NCBI GenBank assembly: GCA_051648485.1
Contig: JBOFFH010000012.1
Span: forward strand, 1 to 9,913
Length of the DNA stretch: 9,913 bases
Direction of reading: 5' to 3'
Source of the DNA: JAGNZR01 sp051648485
GTDB taxonomy: Bacteria > Fusobacteriota > Fusobacteriia > Fusobacteriales > Fusobacteriaceae
Shown: positions 1 through 5,629 of the stretch, piece after piece
How positions within the stretch are numbered: the stretch's first letter is position 1
Layout: each line of letters starts with the position of its first letter
Notes under the pieces: generated by a model
Seen by the model: the letters and a program-made list of their open reading frames with translations, nothing else
Database searches by the model: none
Told to the model about the DNA's origin: nothing
Position numbers and translations under genes: made by a program

Positions 1-134
1 TGTCCTGTCATTCTTCCCAGGGCAGTCCATGTTTTTTTTATCAACTCTATTTTTAGATGTTTCATTATTATAAAAATTGGAATCACTGTCAGAAAAAAAT
101 AGAAAAGTGATATGTAACTTATCTCTTGTGCCAT
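1..134 (-). CDS. fetB: FetB/UPF0014-type ABC transporter permease, N-terminal fragment
   Basis: Only the first 44 codons are in the window; the gene runs off the left edge. The ATG lies directly against the TAG of the upstream ATPase gene (no gap), and an AAAGGTGG ribosome site sits inside the last codons of that gene, so translation is very likely coupled. The peptide starts MAQEISYISLFYF, contains one hydrophobic segment (about residues 7-25), and then a basic stretch leading into ALGRMTGQ. A basic stretch followed by a (S/A)xGR motif after the first helix is what I would expect near the N-terminus of FetB (YbbM, UPF0014) permeases. In E. coli, FetA and FetB form an ABC exporter linked to iron homeostasis and oxidative stress. 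Assignment rests on this short fragment plus pairing with a FetA-like ATPase, so the substrate is unknown. Confidence 0.62.
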   Translation of the reverse strand, partial: MAQEISYISLFYFFLTVIPIFIIMKHLKIELIKKTWTALGRMTG

Positions 135-758
135 CTATATCACCACCTTTTTAAATTTCTCTAGAGATTCTGTTTTATCGTGTGACACCATTATGACTGT
201 TTTTTCACTTTTTACAATATAGTCTATCACCAATTCTTTCAGCTCTTTATCCAAAGATGAGGTTATTTCATCAAAAATCCAGATTTCTCTATCCATAAGT
301 AGGGCTATTAGAAAACCTATTCTCTGCTTTTCTCCTCCCGAAAGATCATTCATCTCCTGAAACATTATTTTTTTATCCAGTTTCAGATATTCTAAAATTT
401 CTTCCATCTTTTTTTCTTCAAAAATAATTTCTCTGTTGCTTTTATAGTCCAAAATTTCATCTATAACTTCCTTTACCACAAGATTTCTGAAACTCATCTT
501 CTGAGAGAGGTAACCGATTTTTTTTCTTATTTTGTCAACCGAAAGTTCATCCAATTTTTCTTCTTCAACCCATATCTCTCCAGAATTGGGTTTATTAAAC
601 CCCAAAACCAGCCTCAGAAGAGTAGTCTTTCCAGATCCAGAAGGAGCTGATAATATAATTTTATCTCCTTTCAAAACTTTCAAATTAAAATCTCTCAATA
701 TCTCTTTGCCTTCAAAAGCAAGGGAAATGTTTCTAAATTCTATTATATTTTTTGACAT
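135..758 (-). CDS. fetA: FetA-like ABC transporter ATP-binding protein
   Basis: This 207-residue protein is a complete, minimal ABC nucleotide-binding domain. Visible motifs in order are Walker A APSGSGKTT (38-46), Q-loop Gln86 in GYLSQK, signature LSGGEKQR (139-146), Walker B IWIFDE (159-164) with catalytic Glu164, D-loop SSLD (167-170) and switch His193 in VSHD. All catalytic residues are present. It would hydrolyse ATP at the cytoplasmic face to drive the permease encoded immediately downstream. The ATG is preceded by GGGAGA at good spacing. The small size and the adjoining UPF0014-like permease favour FetA (YbbL) over a generic ABC ATPase. A consensus TTGACA lies about 115 bp upstream. 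ABC ATPase identity is near certain; the FetA name depends on the partial partner. Confidence 0.9.
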   Translation of the reverse strand: MSKNIIEFRNISLAFEGKEILRDFNLKVLKGDKIILSAPSGSGKTTLLRLVLGFNKPNSGEIWVEEEKLDELSVDKIRKKIGYLSQKMSFRNLVVKEVIDEILDYKSNREIIFEEKKMEEILEYLKLDKKIMFQEMNDLSGGEKQRIGFLIALLMDREIWIFDEITSSLDKELKELVIDYIVKSEKTVIMVSHDKTESLEKFKKVVI

Positions 759-849
759 TTTTTTCTCCCAAATTATTTTTATTTTATTTTACCATAAAAT
801 TTGAACATCTTATGTAAAAAGTAAAACTACTTTAAACTTGAACCTAGCA

Positions 850-878
850 ATTGAAAAATTAATTATTTTATTTGTCAA
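850..878 (-). promoter_or_regulatory. Candidate sigma-70-type promoter for fetAB
   Basis: On the minus strand a perfect TTGACA (878-873) is followed after 17 bp by TTCAAT (855-850), a 4/6 match to TATAAT. It points toward fetA and would give a leader of roughly 85 nt. The surrounding DNA is so AT-rich that -10-like hexamers are common, so only the -35 box carries real weight. Confidence 0.35.
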
Positions 879-891
879 ATTTTTTATAGGA

Positions 892-1053
892 CTAATTAAA
901 GAAAAAGACTCCAAAACATAGATAATATCTAAGTCTTAGAGTCTTTTTGTACCTATAAAGTATGGGGGACTTTAAGGCTATCTTTGGATTAACATTTAAA
1001 TTTAAGTGGGGCAGTTCATCGTGTGAAGTAATTCCATTCCCAACTACACTAAA
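892..1053 (-). pseudogene. Possible transposase C-terminal relic
   Basis: This minus-strand frame is open for 53 codons but has no ATG. It is richer in G and C than its surroundings (runs such as GGGGGAC and GTGGGG in the + strand), unlike the A/T-run DNA on both sides. It contains the protein-like stretch GNGITSHDELPHLNLNVNP and then degrades into the terminator-like hairpin. The composition jump plus terminator would fit the 3' remnant of an insertion-sequence transposase, but I cannot assign a family. It could equally be chance. Confidence 0.2.
902..948. terminator. Bidirectional terminator-like hairpin
   Basis: AAAAAGACTC (902-911) is perfectly complementary to GAGTCTTTTT (939-948). Read on the minus strand, the loop contains a second small stem TAGAT/ATCTA, with seven unpaired bases on either side, and the outer arm ends in a T-run. 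It would work as an intrinsic terminator on either strand. On the minus strand it lies at the end of the open frame 892-1053, suggesting it belonged to that possible relic. Confidence 0.5.
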
Positions 1054-1495
1054 TTATACCCCGATCAGTCAATAATTTCAAGATAAAATTGACATTTCAT
1101 TCTATTTTTTTAGTTTTAATTTAAACAAATTAACCTTTCAGAATATTTTTAAATTTTTTAGTACTCAATCTATTAGTTCAAATCTAATTTTATAAACCAT
1201 ATCAAAAAGTAAATTTGATTTATCGACCATGTACTTTCACCAATTTTTTAGATTTTTTTCAATACAATTTTTTATTCCATTTTTTTAGATTTTTTTTTTA
1301 ATTTATACTCTTTAAAGTAACTAATTTGAAGAGTATATAAGGTTTTTCTCAAGTATTTTCAACTTATTTTTTTTTAATCTAGTCATTTAATTTATTAAAA
1401 AATTTATTATGATTTTTATTAATACAACTTTTTTAAACAATAAGATTGATATTTAGAATATTATGTATTATAATAACAACTATAAAACATAATTC
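1054..1495. other. AT-rich gene-free region upstream of the origin
   Basis: No coding frame is supported here. The sequence is dominated by T-runs, including two near-identical ATTTTTTAGATTTTTTT blocks (about 1243-1258 and 1278-1299) and weaker versions near 1107 and 1153. Phased A/T tracts suggest intrinsically curved DNA next to the replication origin. The only specific signal is an inverted copy of the iteron core at 1313-1322. Confidence 0.5.
1313..1322 (-). repeat. Inverted copy of the iteron core
   Basis: TAAAGTAACT on the + strand is the exact reverse complement of AGTTACTTTA, the central ten bases of the iterons at 1523-1627. It lies about 200 bp upstream of the array, in the opposite orientation. 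In iteron plasmids, isolated or inverted sites often serve as extra Rep-binding sites. A chance 10-bp match in AT-rich DNA is possible. Confidence 0.4.
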
Positions 1496-1504
1496 AATAA
1501 AGTT

Positions 1505-1518
1505 ACTTTTTAAAAAGT
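1505..1518. repeat. 14-bp perfect palindrome at the edge of the iteron array
   Basis: ACTTTTTAAAAAGT is a perfect palindrome. Its left part overlaps a degenerate iteron (AAAGTTACTTTTT, 1500-1511), so the palindrome is built from two converging iteron-like half sites. Such arrangements upstream of rep genes can bind Rep dimers for autoregulation; here that is inference. Confidence 0.4.
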
Positions 1519-1522
1519 TGAA

Positions 1523-1627
1523 TTAAAAAAAGTTACTTTATCGTTAAAAAAAGTTACCTTATCGTTAAAAAAAGTTACTTTATCGTTAAAAAAAGTTACC
1601 TTATCGTTAAAAAAAGTTACTTTTGAC
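1523..1627 (+). repeat. Five tandem 21-bp iterons
   Basis: Units start at 1523, 1544, 1565, 1586 and 1607 with no spacer. The consensus is TTAAAAAAAGTTACYTTATC plus a final G (21 bp). Units 1-4 differ only at position 15, which alternates T, C, T, C; unit 5 matches through TTAAAAAAAGTTACTTT and then decays. A period of 21 bp is two helical turns, placing every GTTAC core on one face, as expected for cooperative binding of a Rep initiator. The array lies directly upstream of a Rep_3-type gene. Confidence 0.93.
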
Positions 1628-1666
1628 CCTTTTGAGCCATTGATTTTATTGATAAAAATAGGCCCG

Positions 1667-1720
1667 AAACATATTAAACATCTTTAAACATATAAACATA
1701 TAAACATACAAACAGCATAT
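1667..1720 (+). repeat. AAACAT repeats, probable DNA-unwinding element
   Basis: AAACAT occurs at 1667, 1676, 1686, 1694 and 1702, followed by AAACAG at 1710, with spacings of 9, 10, 8, 8 and 8 bases. The stretch is almost pure A/T with regularly placed C. AT-rich short repeats beside iterons are typical of the strand-opening region. The same DNA is also the probable rep leader. Confidence 0.5.
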
Positions 1721-1727
1721 TTAAAAA

Positions 1728-1734
1728 AAGGTGG
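1728..1734 (+). promoter_or_regulatory. Distant ribosome binding site of rep
   Basis: AAGGTGG is the only Shine-Dalgarno-like sequence before rep, but 18 bases of T-rich DNA separate it from the ATG at 1753, against the usual 5-10. No in-frame ATG, GTG or TTG lies between them; the only closer in-frame start-like codon is ATT at 1747 (12-base gap). Either initiation is weak, which would suit a copy-number-limited initiator, or a rare start is used. Confidence 0.5.
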
Positions 1735-1752
1735 TGTATTTTTTTAATTCTT

Positions 1753-3510
1753 ATGAAAGAAAAAACAAATAAAAATATAGTTCTAAACCAACATTCAGCT
1801 CTTACAACATTTCAATTGAATGAAGGAAAATATTTTACAACTGGAGTAGAAAAAAGTATATTTGCTTTATTATTTAGATCACAACAGGATATGATCAATT
1901 CTTTTAGAAACAATTTAAGAACAAATTTAACAAACATAATCAAAGAAAAAAATATTGAAACTTTGATAGATTGGATTTATACAGGAAAAGAATTTGAAAT
2001 ATCGATAGATGAGCTACTAGTAAATGAACTTTTTGAAACAACTAAAAAAATAGCTGAGTATAGAAAACAAGAAGTTATGAAAAAAACAGGAGTTACAGAA
2101 GAAAGAAAAAAATTATTAAAAAGTTTTGAAAAAACTAAACTTTTTCAACTTTTAGGATTAAAAGAAGAAATTAAATTATTAAAAAATGAAAACCAATTAA
2201 CTTTAGAAATTTTTGAAAAATCTCTAAAAGGAAAAAATATTGAAAAAACATCTGAAAATATAAAAGAACTTTTAGGAGAAATTAAAGAATATTGTAAAGA
2301 TATCTCTGTAAAAGAACATATGGAATTAAAAACAATAGACCTTACAACTTTATCAAATTCAATAGAAACAAATCTTACCTATTTGAAAAAAGATCTAAAA
2401 GAAGCAGTCGGAACAAAATTAAAATTTAACTATATCAATAAAAAAAAATTAGATGTAGATGTAGTTTCAACTCTTATTGCTTCAGTAAGTTTTGAAAATG
2501 ATAAATCAAAAAAAACAACATGGTTAAGCTATCAAATTCCAATAGAAATTTTAAAATTATTGTTAATTCCAGAAATCTATGTACCACTAAATGGAATTGT
2601 TATAAAAAATATAAAAGGAATCTATAGTTTTAGAATGTATGGATTTTTGAAAGATCATATAAAAAGGGGCGAGGTAGAATTAACAAAAAATGAGATTTTC
2701 ACATTTTTTATGCTTCCTAAATCATATGAAAAAAAGACTCATTTTATAAATAAATTTTTAGAACCTACACTTTATGAAGTTGAAATAAATTCAGGTATAA
2801 AAGCAGAGTACGAATTTATTCCCTCTAGAAATTGGGAAAAAATACGATTTAAAATGAGAAGAGATACAGAAATAATTGTTCCAGAAATTAGAGTAGTTAC
2901 TGCTGAAGATGCAAAAAAAGACATAGTTGATTCTGAAAATAAAATTTTATCAGGTATAGCAAAAATGAAAAAAAATATATATGTTTCTAAATCTTGGAAC
3001 AAATATAGTGAAAATAAAATACATAAATTAGCTAAGGAAACAAATATAGATTTCGCAGTTAAAATAATGAATTTGGTATATGAAAGTTTAAATTCAGAAA
3101 TAAATACAACTTTGGTTAAATATATAAATGGAATTCTAAAAAAAATAGAAAACCAAGGTGTTGAAGAGATCGTAAAACGTGGAAGAAAAAAAATAATGAA
3201 GCAAAAGACACTTGAAACAGATACAGTTTTCGAGTCTACAATTCAAGAAAAAGTTGAGAAAATTTCTGAAAATACATACGAAAATTATACGAAGTTAAAA
3301 AATGATTTTCAAGATTTGAATATGTCTAATTTTGTATATAGTATGTTTTTAGATATGAAAGAGGAAAAACAACAGGAAGTAATTAAAGAAGCAAAAAAAT
3401 TATATCAAGAAAAAACTGGTTCAGAAATTCTTGGAAAAATACAAGAAAAAATGTACAAAGCAAGTGAAAAAAACCTTATTGCTGAGATATTAACTAAAAA
3501 AAGCTCTTAA
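1753..3510 (+). CDS. rep: Rep_3-family plasmid replication initiator
   Basis: The 585-residue protein should bind the iterons just upstream and open the origin. Residues about 282-370 look like the second winged-helix domain of Rep_3 (RepB/RepE/Pi type) initiators: a short helix-rich segment, then FINKFLEPTLYEVEIN (331-346), an EYEF strand and a W.KIRFKMRR strand ending in basic residues. The first winged helix probably starts near LTTFQLNEGKYFTTGVEKSI and is interrupted by a Lys/Glu-rich helical, likely coiled-coil, stretch (about 92-215). Residues about 371-585 are a further helical extension containing KRGRKKIMKQK. Typical Rep_3 proteins are 250-400 residues, so this one is long. No good SD lies at normal distance from the ATG. 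Iterons plus this gene strongly support initiator function; the roles of the insertion and tail are unknown. Confidence 0.85.
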   Translation: MKEKTNKNIVLNQHSALTTFQLNEGKYFTTGVEKSIFALLFRSQQDMINSFRNNLRTNLTNIIKEKNIETLIDWIYTGKEFEISIDELLVNELFETTKKIAEYRKQEVMKKTGVTEERKKLLKSFEKTKLFQLLGLKEEIKLLKNENQLTLEIFEKSLKGKNIEKTSENIKELLGEIKEYCKDISVKEHMELKTIDLTTLSNSIETNLTYLKKDLKEAVGTKLKFNYINKKKLDVDVVSTLIASVSFENDKSKKTTWLSYQIPIEILKLLLIPEIYVPLNGIVIKNIKGIYSFRMYGFLKDHIKRGEVELTKNEIFTFFMLPKSYEKKTHFINKFLEPTLYEVEINSGIKAEYEFIPSRNWEKIRFKMRRDTEIIVPEIRVVTAEDAKKDIVDSENKILSGIAKMKKNIYVSKSWNKYSENKIHKLAKETNIDFAVKIMNLVYESLNSEINTTLVKYINGILKKIENQGVEEIVKRGRKKIMKQKTLETDTVFESTIQEKVEKISENTYENYTKLKNDFQDLNMSNFVYSMFLDMKEEKQQEVIKEAKKLYQEKTGSEILGKIQEKMYKASEKNLIAEILTKKSS

Positions 3511-3633
3511 GAGAAGTTTAAAAAAAATCATTTAGAGCAAACTTTGAATTTTTTTCAAATGACATTATTCTGAAACAAAAACATGTTAATATAACTTACT
3601 TGAAAAAAGATAAAATTTAACTGGAGTGATAAA

Positions 3634-3864
3634 ATGATGTTATTAATAATTGTATTTCTTATGTATCTTATGATTTCTAGAGAGAAATCTTCAGATGGAG
3701 GAAATGACAAAAAAACAAAAATATTCTTAGGAATAATAATTACTATTTTAACCCTTTCCTTTGTACTTTCTCAATTTCTTCCAAGAATGGGCTTTTATGG
3801 TATCAACAATGGTTATGGACCACATTGGGGAATATTTCGTTCTTTTTTTAGAAGTTGTTTCTAG
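3634..3864 (+). CDS. Small two-helix membrane protein, unknown function
   Basis: The 76-residue product has an N-terminal hydrophobic helix (about residues 2-13), a charged cytoplasmic-type loop REKSSDGGNDKKTK, a second helix (about 30-47) and an aromatic/Gly tail with GFYGINNGYGPHWG and a terminal Cys. Both ends would lie on the same side of the membrane. TGGAG seven to eight bases before the ATG is a good ribosome site, which makes this a likely real gene. ATG 3637 is an alternative start. It lies about 120 bp after rep in the same direction, with its own ribosome site; no clear terminator separates the two. I do not recognise a family. Confidence 0.6.
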   Translation: MMLLIIVFLMYLMISREKSSDGGNDKKTKIFLGIIITILTLSFVLSQFLPRMGFYGINNGYGPHWGIFRSFFRSCF

Positions 3865-3901
3865 AAAAAAATGATTTTAGAGGAAACAATTAAATTTGAA
3901 T

Positions 3902-4079
3902 AAAATTATTATTTGTTATTTTTTAAATTCTTTATTAGAGCCTCTCTAATGCACTTTAGATTTACAACCACTACATAAGTTTCTAAAAACCACGAGAACT
4001 ACTTTAATAACTCTCTAAAGTTGGTTTAAATTTATTTTAAATATCTATTCAGAAGAGGATTCTACAAATTTGTAAAATC
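3902..4079. repeat. Diverged direct repeat, copy A
   Basis: This copy aligns with 4520-4680 over its whole length; the best block is GAACTACTTTA, then CTCTAAAGT and GGTTTAAATT (3995-4030), offset exactly 600 bp. It contains a hairpin ATTAGAG-CCT-CTCTAAT (3934-3950) and an inverted pair ACTTTAGA (3953-3960) / TCTAAAGT (4014-4021). It overlaps the last codons of the minus-strand secreted-protein gene, so it includes that gene's 3' end and 3' UTR. Confidence 0.75.
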
Positions 4080-4439
4080 TTCTTTTTTTTCATCATAAAT
4101 AGTTTCAAGAAGATATCTTTGGGGATTTTTTATAAAATCTCTCTTTAATTTAAGTAGCTCACTATCATTTTCTAATTTTAAATTTTCTATCTTTTTTTGT
4201 ATATTTTCTATGGATTCAGAATTTTTATCTGCATCATTTTTTAAAATTTCAATGCTATTTTCATTGTATTTTATCATGTCTAGTTTTCCACCAATAACTT
4301 TTACAAATATTTTTTGTTGCTCGGGTTTAAGGTATTTTTTTAGATTTGAATACTCTTGTATTTCAAATACACTTCCATAAGCAGAGACATTTAAAAGAAA
4401 ACTTCCAATTCCTAATAAAAATAATACTTTTTTTAACAC
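4062..4439 (-). CDS. Small secreted coiled-coil protein, possibly FadA-like adhesin
   Basis: The 125-residue product begins with a signal peptide: MLKK, a hydrophobic core LFLLGIGSFLL and a likely cleavage after NVSA. The mature part is strongly charged and helical, with coiled-coil heptads across about residues 60-105 (KNDADKNSESIENIQKKIEN). Size, signal peptide and helical make-up resemble FadA-type adhesins of Fusobacterium (about 125-130 residues, helical hairpins), but I see no diagnostic sequence match, so this is inference. The start is GTG, with AGGAG nine bases upstream. The gene is isolated, flanked on both sides by diverged repeats, and faces away from the TerB-like operon. Another possibility is a periplasmic chaperone-like or lysis-accessory protein. 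Confidence 0.65.
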   Translation of the reverse strand: MLKKVLFLLGIGSFLLNVSAYGSVFEIQEYSNLKKYLKPEQQKIFVKVIGGKLDMIKYNENSIEILKNDADKNSESIENIQKKIENLKLENDSELLKLKRDFIKNPQRYLLETIYDEKKEDFTNL

Positions 4440-4519
4440 AGTTAATCACTCCTATAATATTATATTTGGGTTTTGTCTTTATAAAATTATCTTAGCAAAA
4501 TTTCGTTACAGTTTTATGT

Positions 4520-4680
4520 CAAAATTATTTTTTGAAATTCTTTGTTAGAATCTCTAAGAAACACTTCAGAGTTATTGTATCAATAAAAATTATAAGAACT
4601 ACTTTATAAAGGCTCTAAAGTCGGTTTAAATTGATTTTTAATATATATATAGAAGAGAATTCGGAAATATCTAAATCTTT
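4520..4680. repeat. Diverged direct repeat, copy B
   Basis: Second copy of the repeat at 3902-4079, lying upstream of the secreted-protein gene. The small hairpin is kept as TTAGA-ATC-TCTAA (4545-4557), and the longer inverted pair as ACTTCAGA (4563-4570) / TCTAAAGT (4614-4621). The single change in that pair becomes a U-G wobble only if the RNA is made from the minus strand. The rest of the gap 4681-4945 shows nothing recognisable beyond AT-rich DNA. Confidence 0.75.
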
Positions 4681-4945
4681 TGCTTTAATTGATTTTTAAA
4701 CTCTCTAAAAAACTATGAAGTTCTAGCGTCATTTTTTATGTACTTTTGTATCAATCATTTATTTTAATCAATAAAATCAAGGGATAACGTCATTGAATGT
4801 TTTCTATTTTACCTAATTCTCATAAGGCCTAGAAAATTCTAAGTATCTCTTGTACATCATAGATAAAGTTAAAAATACTTTTAAAGTAAATCAGCTTTGA
4901 TTTTTTTATAAATATATTGAAAGATTAAAAAAACCATTTAAAAAG

Positions 4946-4977
4946 TTGAATTTTATTTATTTATGGTTTATTATAAT
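4946..4977 (+). promoter_or_regulatory. Candidate promoter of the TerB-like operon
   Basis: A perfect TATAAT (4972-4977) lies about 50 bases before the chosen start of the TerB-like gene. A TTGAAT at 4946-4951 is 20 bases upstream of it, too far for an ideal -35 box. Transcription from here would begin near 4984, downstream of the TTG at 4946, which supports the start at 5027. Confidence 0.45.
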
Positions 4978-5026
4978 GTATATATACGTTTTTAAAATCA
5001 TAAAATATATCAAAGGGAGAAAAGTT

Positions 5027-5629
5027 ATGAGTTTTTTTAAAATATTAGGAGGAATTGCAGCAGGAGTCGGATGTGTGGTAGCAGCACCTGTTTTTGGTGC
5101 AGTTGGTGCAGTCACAGCAGTTGGTGCAGCAGTGGGAGCAGGGGTAGGAGCTTTAGCTGGAGGAATTGCAGCAAGAGTAGAATCTGACGAAAAGGAAGTA
5201 ATCAAAACAAATGCTCATAAAGAAGGTGTTTTTGCTGGAGAAAATGCAATTAAAGTAAAATTTTCAGAAAAATTAAATACAGTTAAAAAAAGAGATGAAC
5301 TATTATTGGCTATGACAGCTATGGGAATTGCTATGGCAAATGCAAATGGAGTTATTGAAGAAGAAGAACTTTTAGAAATTCAAACATTTACAGGAGTAAT
5401 AGAAAATAATGTAGTTTTTCCTCAAGAGTTAAAAGATGCAGTAAGCAAAATAATACAGGAAAAACCTAACTTTAGAACAGCTATCCAATATGCGAAACAA
5501 ATAGATAAAGAATCTTATGAATTAATAACGCAACTTTTAGAGACAGTTGCCTATGCTGATGGTACTTTAGCTTTAGAAGAAAAAGCCATTTTGGATAAAT
5601 GGGAAGGCTTTATGGAGCTTAATATATGA
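5027..5629 (+). CDS. Glycine-zipper membrane protein with TerB-like domain
   Basis: I chose the ATG at 5027 (200 residues) because GGGAG lies just before it; an in-frame TTG at 4946 has no ribosome site and would precede the likely transcription start. Residues 7-49 are a Gly/Ala zipper of GxxxG/AxxxG repeats, expected to insert in or associate with membrane. Residues about 85-195 look like a TerB-type helical domain: two similar helix-acid motifs, MANANGVIEEEE (103-114) and AYADGTLALEEK (175-186), match the (A)DG.(I/L)..EE pattern of tellurite-resistance TerB, which binds metal through acidic residues. The stop overlaps the next start by four bases (ATGA), so the two proteins are translationally coupled and probably act together. 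TerB families occur in envelope-stress, tellurite and phage-defence contexts; the exact role here is unknown. Confidence 0.8.
   Translation: MSFFKILGGIAAGVGCVVAAPVFGAVGAVTAVGAAVGAGVGALAGGIAARVESDEKEVIKTNAHKEGVFAGENAIKVKFSEKLNTVKKRDELLLAMTAMGIAMANANGVIEEEELLEIQTFTGVIENNVVFPQELKDAVSKIIQEKPNFRTAIQYAKQIDKESYELITQLLETVAYADGTLALEEKAILDKWEGFMELNI

Larger units (their letters stand above)
1496..1726. other. Iteron-type replication origin (oriV)
   Basis: The segment combines a degenerate iteron, a palindrome, five 21-bp iterons and an AT-rich stretch of AAACAT repeats, immediately before the initiator gene. This is the classical arrangement of theta-replicating iteron plasmids, where Rep monomers bind iterons, open the AT-rich part and recruit helicase. 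No convincing DnaA box (TTATNCACA) was seen in either strand of the segment. Confidence 0.8.

Noticed and set aside
532..804. Plus-strand frame of about 90 codons
   Set aside because: It is antisense to the well-supported FetA-like ATPase and shows Ser/Pro-rich shadow composition.
1523..1627. Tandem repeats as a CRISPR array
   Set aside because: The 21-bp units abut without spacers and lie directly before a Rep_3-type gene, which is the iteron pattern.
2772..3002. Minus-strand frame inside rep
   Set aside because: Antisense to rep, no ribosome site, Ser/Phe/Ile-rich shadow composition.
3511..3575. Terminator after rep
   Set aside because: Only a six-base pairing TCATTT/AAATGA was found, with no T-run after it.
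4459..4464. Minus-strand TATAAT as promoter of the secreted-protein gene
   Set aside because: Transcription would start at or inside the AGGAG ribosome site (4448-4452), leaving no usable leader.
4946..5026. Upstream TTG start for the TerB-like gene
   Set aside because: No ribosome site, an unlikely extra hydrophobic leader, and it would begin before the predicted transcription start; GGGAG precedes ATG 5027.
4957..5205. Minus-strand Ala/Pro/Thr-rich frame
   Set aside because: It is the antisense of the glycine-zipper repeat of the TerB-like gene; the Pro/Ala pattern is the mirror of Gly/Ala codons.
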